Counted from the first letter of the stretch, positions 1 to 6,974 are shown. The stretch: DNA of 18,894 nucleotides from DAIOHQ01 sp036744635 (GCA_036744635.1 DAIOHQ010000078.1:1-18894); one strand, 5' to 3'. The notes: generated by a model from the letters alone, not told the origin. Made by a program: numbers and translations.

Positions 1-255
1 CGGACAGGAATGTCCGCCCCACCAACATGCAGTACATCCACCACTCCTGGGGCCACGGCGGACAAGAATGTCCGCCCCACCAACATGCAATACATCCACC
101 ACTCCTGGGGCCACGGCGGACAGGAATGTCCGCCCCACCAACATGCAGTACATCCACCACTCCTGGGGCCATGGCGGACAAGAATGTCCGCCCCACCAAT
201 TCAGGAATGTCCACCCTACCAATTGCAGTACATCCACCACTCCTGGGGCCACGGG
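1..255. repeat. 58-bp tandem repeat, about four units, each with a REP-like hairpin
   Basis: Units begin at 1, 59, 117 and 175 with a period of 58 bp and only a few substitutions between copies. The fourth unit is about 23 bp longer because part of the hairpin segment is duplicated in degenerate form (about 195-215). Each unit opens with a short palindrome (CGGACA / TGTCCG around a 4-nt loop). Read on the minus strand this is GTGG followed by a GGCGGACA...TGTCCGCC stem, the layout of the other REP-like units in this window. The array probably continues left of the window. Because 58 is not a multiple of 3, all frames stay partly open, but nothing suggests a protein. Confidence 0.9.
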
Positions 256-283
256 CAAGGCGCGGGATCGGGAAGCGCTCTTC

Positions 284-381
284 GTAGCACGGGTTTTCCT
301 GAACCCGTGCCAAACGGCGCGGCATTCTCAACACGCTGTGGAATCGGAAAGTGCCTGGCACGGGTTGGAAACCCGTGCTAC
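284..381. repeat. REP-like doublet (GTAGCACGGGTT type)
   Basis: Two hairpins face each other. The left one is GTAG at 284-287 with stem GCACGGGTT / AACCCGTGC (287-310). The right one, stem 358-378, has its GTAG on the minus strand (ctac at 378-381). Similarity continues outward for about 10 bp on both sides (gcgctcttc / gaagaaggagcgc). An inverted pair of GTAG-footed hairpins is the arrangement of bacterial REP doublets (BIMEs). The 47-bp centre shows nothing recognisable. Confidence 0.75.
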
Positions 382-406
382 GAAGAAGGAGCGCTGCGCT
401 TCGGAC

Positions 407-431
407 GCATGGGCAGGGTTGCCCATGCCAC
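407..431 (-). repeat. Single REP-like hairpin with GTGG foot
   Basis: The stem GCATGGGC (407-414) / GCCCATGC (421-428) has a 6-nt loop and is flanked on the minus strand by GTGG (ccac at 428-431). It lies just downstream of the FHA gene stop at 467, so it could also end that transcript, but no T-run follows. Confidence 0.55.
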
Positions 432-466
432 GTGAGAGCTATCACGCAGTTGGAATATAGTAGCTC

Positions 467-1021
467 TTATGCCTTCTGGTCGTGATGCGGTTCTTCTTCA
501 AAATCGATGGGAATCTGGCCCTCCCCCGACTGCGATTCATCCAGGGTGAAATCGAGATTTTCCGGCACCTCTTCGAGCCCTTCAACCCCCGCGGCAGCGC
601 TGTCGCTGGCCTGCAGGACATCGGCATCGCCGACTTCGCTTTGCGCGGTCGGGTTCAGGCCGCCAAGTTCCTCGACGTGCGTTGTGCCCGCGCCGGCCAT
701 GCCGCGCGGCTGCAGCGCATCATCTTCCGGCACGCCGTCGATCTGCACGACGAAGACCACCGGTCCGACCTGCACCGTGTCGCCCGGTTCGACCACCACT
801 TCCTGAATGCGCTGGCCGTTGTGATAGGTGCCGTTGGAACTCCCCAAATCCTCCAGGCGCAGCACGTCGTCTTTGACAAAGCGGGCATGTTTGCGCGAAA
901 CCTCCCCCAGTGGAATGCGTAAATCGCAGTCTTCGCGGCGGCCGATGATTGTGGTTTCCTTGGCGAGCGAGAAGCTTCTGCGCTCGCCATCGGACCGGAA
1001 CATCACCAATACAGCCTGCAT
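467..1021 (-). CDS. FHA-domain protein
   Basis: A 184-residue protein with an N-terminal forkhead-associated domain, a phosphothreonine-binding module. Diagnostic positions are visible: G27-R28 (IIGRREDCDLRI), S42-R43-K44-H45, and the G60-S-S-N-G-T65 loop with H67-N68-G69. The rest, about residues 100-184, is acidic, low in complexity and probably disordered, without a second domain. The ATG at 1021 is preceded on the minus strand by a clear GAGGA ribosome site at normal distance. The gene is divergent from hemW and has no partner on its own strand here. By family it should bind a phosphorylated client of a Ser/Thr kinase; the partner cannot be told. A cytoplasmic location is likely, as no signal or membrane segment is present. 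Confidence 0.9.
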   Translation of the reverse strand: MQAVLVMFRSDGERRSFSLAKETTIIGRREDCDLRIPLGEVSRKHARFVKDDVLRLEDLGSSNGTYHNGQRIQEVVVEPGDTVQVGPVVFVVQIDGVPEDDALQPRGMAGAGTTHVEELGGLNPTAQSEVGDADVLQASDSAAAGVEGLEEVPENLDFTLDESQSGEGQIPIDFEEEPHHDQKA

Positions 1022-1190
1022 ACCACTTCCTCACCAACCCCCTGAGGATTGCCTGCCCGGCAAATGCTAGCCCCGACACCTCAGCTAAGCTACAGTGCCA
1101 GGTGAATTTGAGCAATATGAATTTGAATGTCAAACACGCCGGATGGGGTCCACGCCGGGCTCGAGCAGGGAATCGCCGCAAGGGGTTGCG

Positions 1191-2405
1191 ATGACGCTTG
1201 CATTGCCGACATTCTCGCCAGGGGCGGGCGCTTTGCAGTCGGCTTCGCTTCCGGCCGCCGATGTGCCCGGCCTTTATGTGCATATCCCATTTTGCTTCCA
1301 CAAATGTCATTACTGCGACTTTTACAGCATCACCCGGCAGACGCCGGAGCGCATGGAGCATTTTGTCGATTTGATGCTTTCGGAGGCGGAACTTTGGACG
1401 GCAACAGCAGGCCCCAACGTCGCCCCGCGCACAATCTTTTTTGGTGGCGGCACGCCCACGCTGCTGCCGATTGCGGCGATGGAGCGGCTGCTCGCCGGCT
1501 TGCGGCAACGATTCGACTTCTCGCATTTGATTGAATGGACGGTCGAAGCCAACCCGGCCACGGTCACCGCCGATTATTGCGCGATGCTGGCCAGCGCCGG
1601 CGTCAACCGCCTCAGCTTCGGCGCCCAGAGCTTCAACACCGAGCATCTCAAGACCCTGGAGCGCCACCATGATCCCGATGATGTGCCTCGCAGCATCGAA
1701 CTTGCACGCGCCGCCGGTTTCAGGCGGCTCAACGTTGACTTGATTTATGCGATCCCCGGTCAGACTCTCGACGATTGGGCCGCGTCGCTCGACGCCGCCC
1801 TCGCCCTCGATACGCCGCACATTTCCTGCTATGCCCTCACCTATGAGCCGAACACGCCCATGGCGGTGAAGAAGCGTCTTGGTCGGATCGCCGCGGCGCC
1901 CGAGTCGCTGGAACTGGAGATGATGCACTATACCCGCCAGCGCCTGATCGCCGCCGGCCGCCACCCTTACGAGATCAGCAACTACGCCGTCCGCGGCGAG
2001 GAATGCCGGCACAATCTGCTCTATTGGACCGGCGAAAACTACATCGGCCTGGGGCCGTCGGCCGCCTCCCACGTGGCCGGCCATCGCTGGAAAAATCGGC
2101 CTCACCTTGGGGAGTGGGAAGCGGCTTCGGAAAGACAGCAGCTTCCCGCGATTGAGTTCGAGCGGCTGACGCCGGAGCAGCGCGCCGGCGAGCTGGCCAT
2201 GCTGCTGCTGCGGCTGGAAAGCGGTCTGCAGTTTGAAGCATTTCTGGCAAAGACCGGGTTCGACGCCCGCGAACTCTACGCGAAAACCATCGAGCAACTT
2301 GCGGCCGCAGGCCTGCTTCAGGTCACCCCCGACTCTCTCACTTTGACTACCAAAGGCCTCAACGTGGCCGACGCCATCGCCGCGGAATTCCTCGCAGCGC
2401 CATGA
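1191..2405 (+). CDS. hemW: Radical SAM protein HemW (HemN-like)
   Basis: Radical SAM enzyme of the HemW group, regarded as a haem chaperone and often annotated as oxygen-independent coproporphyrinogen III oxidase. The cluster motif is C35-x3-C39-x2-C42 within HIPFCFHKCHYCDF. The fourth Cys of true HemN (CxxxCxxCxC) is replaced by Phe, the usual HemW distinction. FFGGGTPT, the SAM-binding GGGTP motif, follows, then VEANP, NRLSFGAQSF, NVDLIYAIPGQT and the C-terminal HemN domain (EISNYA, HNLLYW, GLGPSA). The start was set at ATG 1191, which has AAGGGG 5 nt upstream; the frame stays open back to 1095, but that extension is not HemW-like. The product is 404 residues, normal for the family. The long open frame opposite (720-2474, minus) is a codon-bias shadow. 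Confidence 0.93.
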   Translation: MTLALPTFSPGAGALQSASLPAADVPGLYVHIPFCFHKCHYCDFYSITRQTPERMEHFVDLMLSEAELWTATAGPNVAPRTIFFGGGTPTLLPIAAMERLLAGLRQRFDFSHLIEWTVEANPATVTADYCAMLASAGVNRLSFGAQSFNTEHLKTLERHHDPDDVPRSIELARAAGFRRLNVDLIYAIPGQTLDDWAASLDAALALDTPHISCYALTYEPNTPMAVKKRLGRIAAAPESLELEMMHYTRQRLIAAGRHPYEISNYAVRGEECRHNLLYWTGENYIGLGPSAASHVAGHRWKNRPHLGEWEAASERQQLPAIEFERLTPEQRAGELAMLLLRLESGLQFEAFLAKTGFDARELYAKTIEQLAAAGLLQVTPDSLTLTTKGLNVADAIAAEFLAAP

Positions 2406-2526
2406 CCACGCCGCCGCCGATTTCGCGGCGAAGAACATGCACCCCGCGCGCGAATCCCGCCAGAGGAATCTCACTTATGGCGGCACTACAAGCCCCGCCC
2501 TCTCCGCCCGCGGCATGTGAACCGAC

Positions 2527-2793
2527 TCACTGCTTCGCGCCCCGCGAAGCGGTGGTTTCGTTGTCGTTGATCGAGTACGGCCCGCCGCCCAGATCGGCCA
2601 GGTCTCCCCGGTTGGCGGTGAGCTTGTTCCACACCGCCGCGGCTTGATCCTTCTCTTCAAACACCCAACGCACCTGCAGGTCGCGCTCCCCGGCGGCGAA
2701 GTAAACCACCACCTTCCCCGGCGCCTCGCGCTCGGCCGCGCACACCAGATCCAGATTGATCACCCGGTTCCCAACATGAAAAAAGTTCGCCAT
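2527..2793 (-). CDS. Small conserved-looking hypothetical protein
   Basis: An 88-residue protein starting MANFFHVGNRVINLDLVC. ATG 2793 is chosen over an upstream in-frame GTG (2814) because a GGGAG ribosome site lies 5 nt before it. The alternation of hydrophobic residues (VINLDLV, KVVVYFAAG, LQVRWVF) suggests a small beta-rich fold with a helix (DQAAAVWNKLTA), followed by a polar tail. There is no signal peptide, membrane segment or cysteine motif. It lies 84 nt downstream of the membrane-protein gene on the same strand, so they may be co-transcribed. The family was not recognised, so no function is given. Confidence 0.7.
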   Translation of the reverse strand: MANFFHVGNRVINLDLVCAAEREAPGKVVVYFAAGERDLQVRWVFEEKDQAAAVWNKLTANRGDLADLGGGPYSINDNETTASRGAKQ

Positions 2794-2877
2794 GAATGCT
2801 CCCGGTGAGGACACATCGACTGTAGCGACTCCCTCCGCCGCCGTGAACGCACGAATTGCCCGCGCACCATTTGCCCT

Positions 2878-4218
2878 CTACTTGCCCGCTTGAATCAACT
2901 CCACGTGCATCCGATTTCGATAGGTTCCCGCCCGATGCGTTACCGAGTCCCAGCCGCGGCCAACCGATGTGCCCGCGAGCGTGATCCAGAGCGCCGCCGG
3001 CGCATCCGCCCGATCCCCTTCCAGCGAAAACTCGATCGCGTTCACCGGCAGACCATATCCCGCCGTCGGCGAAAGCTGCGTGCTGAGCTGCGCTGACCAA
3101 TCATCCAGCGTGATCCGGCCAATCGGTGTCGCCCCGTCAAACAGCGTGATCGTCAGCGCCTCGCCGCGCCCCATCCTGCCGCCGGCCAATTTGCGGAAGG
3201 GACCCTTCTCGCCGCTGCTGGCCTGCACGACATGAAACATCCCGCCGGCGTCGAGATACGCGCACCGCGCCGGCCGGCCAACCGGATAATCTCTTGGCAG
3301 GACTTCGATTTTCTTGTCAGCACACGGTGAAAAGCTGATGGACAACCGATGATGTCCCGCGATGGTTATCTGGCAGAAACTGTTCAAGTGAGAATGCACC
3401 GGCGCCGGCAGATGTGAAAGCGCTTCGATGGTAACTTCCGCATCGCCGCCGGTTACCGAAAGCAGGCTCTCATCGTCATCGGCATACAGGAAACCGGCCG
3501 GCTCCTCCTGCCACGCAATCAGGCGGCGGATTTTCGCCGATCTTCTGAAACTGCGCGGGGCGAGGTTCACCCAGCATCCATCTGGCGAACGGCTGGCGAA
3601 GGTGAGCAGCGGCTGGATTGACAGAAAAAGCCGGCCATTCTGCATGGACACGACCCCATCGGCGGGAGTGACGGTCGCCAGCTCTGAAATCCGCAGCGTC
3701 GCCGGCGCCCGCGCCGCCGACGCCTGCGATGGCTTGGCCAGCGCCGGAATATCCACATTCGCTGGATGGGTGTCCGCAGGTGGAGCAATCTGCGTGAAGG
3801 GGAAGCTGAAGCCGATGGCAATCCCCAGCAGCGCAAACGCGACCGCCGTCCGCCGCAGCGGCGCCAGCCGCATCTCTGCCTGAAATGCGCTCGCAATCAG
3901 CATAGCTGACGCCACACAGCCGACGCCGCCGATAAGCCCGCCGCTTTGCGGGAAGCAAATCATCGCCGCGGCGCCCGCAGCCAGCCAGAGCAGCGCGAGG
4001 CTCAGCACGATCGCGCGCAACCGCGACCAATTTCTAAACCGCGCTGCTCCCATGGCCGCGACAACCAGGCCCAGCACCAGCGCTGGCAAGACGCGATTGG
4101 CCAGAAATCGCGGATGATCCCAGGGGAATGCTCCCGGCATCAGCGCCATCCAGGCCACGGCGCCGATCCCATGACCCAGCACCGCCACCAACCAGAACCG
4201 CCGTGAAACTACCACCAT
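2878..4218 (-). CDS. Hypothetical membrane protein with large C-terminal extracytoplasmic-type domain
   Basis: A 446-residue protein. The N-terminal 150 residues hold about five hydrophobic helices (roughly 5-26, 36-60, 67-91, 98-117 and 128-150). A soluble region of about 290 residues follows, starting with an Ala/Pro linker and rich in beta-strand-like stretches. No catalytic motif was recognised. ATG 4218 is used because the in-frame extension to 4416 has a basic, His/Pro/Arg-rich composition unlike a protein start. Its ribosome site is weak. It is divergent from the metallophosphoesterase and precedes the small gene at 2527-2793. Coding is supported by length, hydrophobic pattern and strong GC3 bias; function is unknown. 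Confidence 0.75.
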   Translation of the reverse strand: MVVVSRRFWLVAVLGHGIGAVAWMALMPGAFPWDHPRFLANRVLPALVLGLVVAAMGAARFRNWSRLRAIVLSLALLWLAAGAAAMICFPQSGGLIGGVGCVASAMLIASAFQAEMRLAPLRRTAVAFALLGIAIGFSFPFTQIAPPADTHPANVDIPALAKPSQASAARAPATLRISELATVTPADGVVSMQNGRLFLSIQPLLTFASRSPDGCWVNLAPRSFRRSAKIRRLIAWQEEPAGFLYADDDESLLSVTGGDAEVTIEALSHLPAPVHSHLNSFCQITIAGHHRLSISFSPCADKKIEVLPRDYPVGRPARCAYLDAGGMFHVVQASSGEKGPFRKLAGGRMGRGEALTITLFDGATPIGRITLDDWSAQLSTQLSPTAGYGLPVNAIEFSLEGDRADAPAALWITLAGTSVGRGWDSVTHRAGTYRNRMHVELIQAGK

Positions 4219-4562
4219 TTTGCCACTGTACCCGATGGCGCGTCGAATGCCGCCGCGGTTTGAGGCGATAGACGATTCTTCACCCTGTCTGTACCATGCC
4301 GCCGCGCCCGGGCGACGGGGGTTCGTGCCATCTCCGTATCTGTGATGGCGAAAGATCGGATGGGCTGCTGTTGGCCGGGGCGCATGGGCCTGGTTATGTT
4401 TCGTGGCAGAATGCAACGACTAGGATTCTTGCTACTGTATCCGGACGAGTGAAGGGCGGAGGCCGCGGTTCCCTTGTGTTTGCCGCATGAAGTTCTGCGG
4501 CGGGGCGATGCGGCTTTTGGATGATGTTGCGCACCCGACGGATGCGCTGGAATTGAACAACC
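4219..4562. other. Divergent intergenic region, no gene seen
   Basis: This 344-bp spacer lies between two divergent genes. The only candidate signal is an extended -10-like TGC-TACTGT at 4430-4438 on the plus strand, about 125 nt before the metallophosphoesterase start; it is weak and lacks a -35. No RNA gene or repeat copy was recognised, and the open frames crossing it are low-complexity. Confidence 0.5.
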
Positions 4563-5051
4563 ATGGTTGTGGGGGTCGTCAGTAACACCGAGGGGCGACT
4601 GGAGGCCATGGAAGCGGCCGCGCAGACCCTGCGCGCCCTTGGCGTCGAGTGGATCATCCACTGCGGCGACGTCGGCGGCCGCCACGTGCTTGATGCTTTC
4701 CGCAATGCCGACGTGGATGCTGCCTTCGTCTGGGGCGACCAGGACCGCGACCGCATGGGCCTGCTCCGCTACGCCCAGAAAGAGCAGATCCAATGCTTCG
4801 GCGTGCTGGCTGACCTGGAAATCGACGGCAAACGCATCGCCGTCGTCCATGGCGACGACAAGAAAGTCCTCAAGCGGCTGCTGGATGAGCAGCAGTACGA
4901 CTTCATCTTCCACGGCCACGGCCACGCCAGCGAAGACAAAATGGTAGGCCGCACCCGGCTCGTACACCCAGGCTCCCTCTACGGCGCACCCAAACGTACC
5001 GCGGGTGTGGTGGACCTCTCTACAAATGATGTGAAACTGCTTGAGATCTAA
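4563..5051 (+). CDS. YfcE/MJ0936-type metallophosphoesterase with altered metal-site motif
   Basis: A 162-residue protein with the calcineurin-like phosphoesterase layout of the YfcE/MJ0936 family: GVVSNTEG (residues 4-11), H33-C-G-D36, G58-D-Q-D61, VVHGD (94-98), G118-H-G-H121 and the closing VHPGSLYGAP. Family members use a binuclear metal centre to cleave phosphodiesters. Here the first motif, normally D-x-H, is N8-T9-E10, and the usual G-N-x-D reads G58-D59-Q-D61, so three expected metal-site residues differ. D36, H96, H119 and H121 are kept. It could be an active variant with different metals or an inactive binding protein. There is no signal peptide. The gene stands alone on its strand and converges on the lipoprotein gene. 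Confidence 0.87.
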   Translation: MVVGVVSNTEGRLEAMEAAAQTLRALGVEWIIHCGDVGGRHVLDAFRNADVDAAFVWGDQDRDRMGLLRYAQKEQIQCFGVLADLEIDGKRIAVVHGDDKKVLKRLLDEQQYDFIFHGHGHASEDKMVGRTRLVHPGSLYGAPKRTAGVVDLSTNDVKLLEI

Positions 5052-5054
5052 AGC

Positions 5055-5074
5055 GCCATAGCCTTATTTATGGC
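5055..5074. terminator. Hairpin between convergent genes
   Basis: GCCATA / TATGGC with an 8-nt loop fills most of the 28-bp gap between the convergent stops at 5051 and 5080. It could serve both strands, but the stem is only 6 bp and no clear T-run follows in either direction. Confidence 0.35.
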
Positions 5075-5079
5075 TGCAG

Positions 5080-5511
5080 TTAATCGCGCGCCAGCTTCGC
5101 CAGCGCTGCTGACGCATGCTCCGCCACAATCGAATTGGGACTCGTCGAATACCGGCGAATGACCTCACGAGCGCTTGGCTGTCCGCTTCTCTTGAGAATA
5201 TCGATGCCGCAGATGACAACCAGATCGTCTGCTTCATTTCCCAATCGGTGGTCAAGAAACGTGACCCCCTCGGGACTGTTCAATACCGCTGATGCGTTTT
5301 CGAATGTCTGCAGCATTCGCCGCTGATAAGCATCCAGATCAAATCCTTCGGGCCGCGCCATCGAATTTGGCAGTACATACTGAGTGTACGCTGCAACACC
5401 TTCATCGAATGCGGCGCCGAATTCGCGATGCCGACTTCTCGGGGCGGCCGAATGACATCCACTAAGGGGCATCACGAACAGCAATATCATTGTTGGGGCC
5501 GTGAGTCGCAC
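5080..5511 (-). CDS. Putative lipoprotein with HEAT-like tail
   Basis: From GTG 5511 the protein is 143 residues and opens with a lipoprotein signal: Arg at position 2, a hydrophobic stretch (TMILLFVMPLSGC), and the lipobox Cys at residue 19. An internal ATG at 5490 would leave a shorter signal, and the frame is open to 5616 without sense as a leader. The mature part is helical, and its end (GIDILKRSGQPSAREVIRRY then HASAALAKLARD) suggests one or two HEAT-like helical repeats, which is an inference. It overlaps the upstream zinc-ribbon gene by 50 nt in another frame, so the two are probably translated from one message. Function is unknown; membrane anchoring is expected if the lipobox is used. 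Confidence 0.65.
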   Translation of the reverse strand: MRLTAPTMILLFVMPLSGCHSAAPRSRHREFGAAFDEGVAAYTQYVLPNSMARPEGFDLDAYQRRMLQTFENASAVLNSPEGVTFLDHRLGNEADDLVVICGIDILKRSGQPSAREVIRRYSTSPNSIVAEHASAALAKLARD

Positions 5512-5740
5512 AAACCGGGCAAGCAAATTGCCACTCTTCGACCAACTTCCATCCTCGTGCCCGCGCCCAAGCCGAAACCGCAACACAACCTCGCAGGAAT
5601 TCGTCCTTCTCGTCATGGAATCCCTTCATCATTTCGTCGTTCCACGTGAGGAATCTGCCGCAAATCTTGCAATCAAACCCGCCGAGCAGGTGTGCATATG
5701 CGTGCCATGGATCTTCAAGATTGAAAAGTGGTTCTCCCAT
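5462..5740 (-). CDS. Small protein with two CxxC motifs (zinc-ribbon-like)
   Basis: A 92-residue protein. Two CxxC pairs, C24-K-I-C27 and C74-P-V-C77, about 47 residues apart, suggest a structural zinc site. The intervening part is helical and charged (WNDEMMKGFHDEKDEFLRG), followed by an aromatic segment (WKLVEEWQF). The start at 5740 lies 7 nt after the SET-domain gene's stop, and a GGGAGGG ribosome site lies within that gene's last codons. This tight coupling indicates an operon. The family was not recognised; it could be a nucleic-acid or protein-binding accessory factor, but nothing shows which. Confidence 0.65.
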   Translation of the reverse strand: MGEPLFNLEDPWHAYAHLLGGFDCKICGRFLTWNDEMMKGFHDEKDEFLRGCVAVSAWARARGWKLVEEWQFACPVCATHGPNNDIAVRDAP

Positions 5741-5747
5741 CGTGACA

Positions 5748-6233
5748 TCATCCCTCCCACCCCTTCTCTACCGACTCCAGAATCGCAATCATCTCCTTCG
5801 CCGTGCGCAACATCGTCTCCCGGGCGCTAAATCCCCGAATCGGCTCCCCCGTCTGGGCGTCGTTATAAATCCCCACATCCGTGGAATCCACCAGATAGCG
5901 ATAGTCGAGGGTCAGTTCTTCTTCGGCCGGAATATCCCGCCGGGCGATCACGACCCCGCAATGGCAGAGCAGATTGGGGTCGAAGGAATGGTTGATGAAA
6001 TTCAGATTGGCCGCGTCATCCTTCAGGTGCGTGAAATACCGTCCGGCGTAGCGCGTCCCCGTGCGCAGGATCAGGTAAATATCCCGCCGCACCGCCTCGA
6101 CAAACTCCGACTCGGTGATCACCTGCCCATCCTGCGTGAACAGGCACACAATCGTCCCCTTCTTCACCGCCCGCAACGGGAACAGTCCCTTGCCGAAAAT
6201 TGTCGATGGTCTGACTTCCGAGGGGATGAACAT
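5748..6233 (-). CDS. SET-domain protein
   Basis: A 161-residue protein that is essentially one SET domain, the S-adenosylmethionine-dependent lysine methyltransferase fold. Visible landmarks are G14-K-G-L-F near the N-terminus, N81-H-S-F-D-P-N87 (the cofactor-binding NHSxxPN motif) and E106-L-T-L-D-Y111 with the catalytic Tyr. The Cys-rich post-SET zinc site of eukaryotic histone methyltransferases is absent, as in most short bacterial SET proteins. The substrate is unknown; known bacterial members methylate ribosomal, histone-like or host proteins. It heads a leftward cluster with the zinc-ribbon and lipoprotein genes and starts 89 nt after tRNA-His, so read-through from the tRNA array is possible. 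A TTGACA box at 6262-6267 lies upstream, without a good -10. The start has only a weak ribosome site. Confidence 0.87.
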   Translation of the reverse strand: MFIPSEVRPSTIFGKGLFPLRAVKKGTIVCLFTQDGQVITESEFVEAVRRDIYLILRTGTRYAGRYFTHLKDDAANLNFINHSFDPNLLCHCGVVIARRDIPAEEELTLDYRYLVDSTDVGIYNDAQTGEPIRGFSARETMLRTAKEMIAILESVEKGWEG

Positions 6234-6322
6234 AACTCGATGGTCCCCAACGCCGCCGGGGTGTCAAGGAGATCGTTGCTTCTGGGCGCCCAGGCCACGG
6301 GCAATGTTGCATGGTTGAGCAA

Positions 6323-6393
6323 GGTGACCGGTGAGAATCGAACTCACACCACCGGGGCCACATCCCGGTGCTCTACCTTTGAGCTACGGCCAC
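6323..6393 (-). tRNA. tRNA-His(GTG)
   Basis: Acceptor GTGGCCG / CGGTCAC; anticodon stem CCGGG / CCCGG with loop ATGTGGC, anticodon GTG; T-arm GTGAG-TTCGATT-CTCAC. The discriminator is C73, the His identity base. G-1 is not encoded (T precedes) and CCA is not encoded. It is the last tRNA of the leftward array, 2 nt after tRNA-Cys. Confidence 0.95.
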
Positions 6394-6395
6394 AA

Positions 6396-6467
6396 AGACG
6401 ACGGCTGGAGTTGAACCAGCGTAAACGGGCTTTGCAGACCCGCGCCTCGCCACTCGGCCACGTCGTC
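6396..6467 (-). tRNA. tRNA-Cys(GCA)
   Basis: Perfect acceptor GACGACG / CGTCGTC; anticodon loop CTGCAAA, anticodon GCA; discriminator U73, the Cys identity base. CCA is not encoded. The T-run of a terminator-like hairpin touches its 5' end, so its expression may be attenuated. Confidence 0.95.
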
Positions 6468-6506
6468 AAAAAGCGCGCTTGCAGGCGACCAACCTGCAGG
6501 CCGCGC
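6468..6506 (-). terminator. Terminator-like hairpin inside the tRNA array
   Basis: On the minus strand an outer stem GCGCG / CGCGC and an inner stem TGCAGG / CCTGCA close a 7-nt loop and are followed at once by TTTTT (6472-6468), the form of an intrinsic terminator. It lies between tRNA-Trp and tRNA-Cys with the T-run directly against the tRNA-Cys 5' end. It may end or attenuate transcription, or act as a processing element. The inner arm with its 7-nt loop resembles an anticodon arm, but no D- or T-arm accompanies it. Confidence 0.45.
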
Positions 6507-6554
6507 TGGCACACGCGATGGGGCTCCACACCGCCATCGTTGCGCCTCGTCAAG

Positions 6555-6627
6555 CGCGCCGGACAGGAATCGAACCTGTCGCCTCCCGGTTTGGAGCCGG
6601 GCATTCCGCCATTGGAACTTCCGGCGC
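6555..6627 (-). tRNA. tRNA-Trp(CCA)
   Basis: Perfect acceptor GCGCCGG / CCGGCGC; anticodon stem CCCGG / CCGGG with loop CTCCAAA, anticodon CCA; T-arm ACAGG-TTCGATT-CCTGT; discriminator G73 as expected for Trp. The 3' CCA is not encoded. The 87-nt gap downstream holds the terminator-like hairpin. Confidence 0.95.
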
Positions 6628-6646
6628 GTTATCACAACCATCCCAG

Positions 6647-6731
6647 TGCGTAGGGACGGACTCGAACCGCCGCGGGCCACTTGGGCCACCGGGTCTACAG
6701 CCCGGCGCAATCGCCGCTCTGCCACCTACGC
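6647..6731 (-). tRNA. tRNA-Tyr(GTA)
   Basis: Class II tRNA of 85 nt. Acceptor GCGTAGG / CCTACGC, anticodon loop CTGTAGA with anticodon GTA, a long variable arm as in bacterial tRNA-Tyr, and discriminator A73. It lies 10 nt downstream of a REP-like doublet. Confidence 0.95.
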
Positions 6732-6741
6732 AATACCTTCT

Positions 6742-6809
6742 GTAGGGTCCGCTTCAGCGGACGCGAATTCAGTCATCCGCCCGGCAGCGTCCGCTAAAGC
6801 GGACCCTAC
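6742..6809. repeat. REP-like doublet (GTAGGGTCCGC type) inside the tRNA array
   Basis: The left unit has GTAG at 6742-6745 and stem GTCCGC / GCGGAC with loop TTCA. The right unit has stem 6789-6804 with loop TAAA and its GTAG on the minus strand (ctac at 6806-6809). The doublet separates tRNA-Glu(CTC) from tRNA-Tyr. Its stem matches the doublet at 9432-9486 closely. Confidence 0.8.
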
Positions 6810-6822
6810 CAAAGACTGTTCA

Positions 6823-6896
6823 TGCTCCCGGCGGGAGTCGAACCCGGCTTCTGCCGGTTGAGGGCCGGCGATCCTTTGCCGTTGGACGACGGGAGC
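6823..6896 (-). tRNA. tRNA-Glu(CTC) with C33
   Basis: Acceptor GCTCCCG / CGGGAGC, T-arm with loop TTCGACT, discriminator A. The anticodon arm is GCCGG-CCCTCAA-CCGGC, giving anticodon CTC. The base before the anticodon is C33, where nearly all elongator tRNAs have U33. The first T-stem pair (49-65) is C-C. It sits 3 nt upstream of nothing unusual: its 5' neighbour is tRNA-Glu(TTC). Confidence 0.88.
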
Positions 6897-6899
6897 CAG

Positions 6900-6971
6900 C
6901 GCTCTCGGTGGGACTTGCACCCACACTTCCCTGGCTGAAAACCAGGTCGCCTGACCTTAGCCGACCAGAGC
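6900..6971 (-). tRNA. tRNA-Glu(TTC) with atypical T-loop
   Basis: Anticodon arm CCTGG-TTTTCAG-CCAGG, anticodon TTC, discriminator G. Two oddities: the T-loop reads TGCAAGT, so position 55 is G instead of the U modified to pseudouridine, and acceptor pair 6-67 is G-G. The remaining six acceptor pairs and the T-stem GTGGG / CCCAC are intact. Only 3 nt separate it from each neighbouring tRNA. Confidence 0.85.
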
Positions 6972-6974
6972 CAG

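Noticed and set aside
10..460. Open frames of 86-141 codons across the first repeat
   Set aside because: They arise from the 58-bp repeat, which rotates through all three frames, and repeat the same peptide text in each. No ribosome site or protein-like composition.
720..2474. 584-codon open frame on the minus strand opposite hemW
   Set aside because: hemW is recognisable over the same stretch; high GC at third positions keeps the antisense frame open. The translation has no known motif.
2402..2647. Small plus-strand frame overlapping the hemW stop by ATGA
   Set aside because: The peptide is Pro/Arg/Ser-rich without folds, and it overlaps the better-supported leftward gene at 2527-2793.
4219..4416. 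N-terminal extension of the membrane protein
   Set aside because: The extra residues are His/Pro/Arg-rich and unlike a protein start; ATG 4218 directly precedes the first membrane helix.
6470..6545. Possible extra tRNA-Thr(GGT) between Cys and Trp
   Set aside because: An anticodon-arm-like hairpin with a 7-nt loop is present, but there is no D-arm, T-arm or acceptor; it fits a terminator better.
5646..6653. 335-codon plus-strand frame across the SET gene and tRNAs
   Set aside because: It runs antisense to a clear SET domain and through several tRNA genes.
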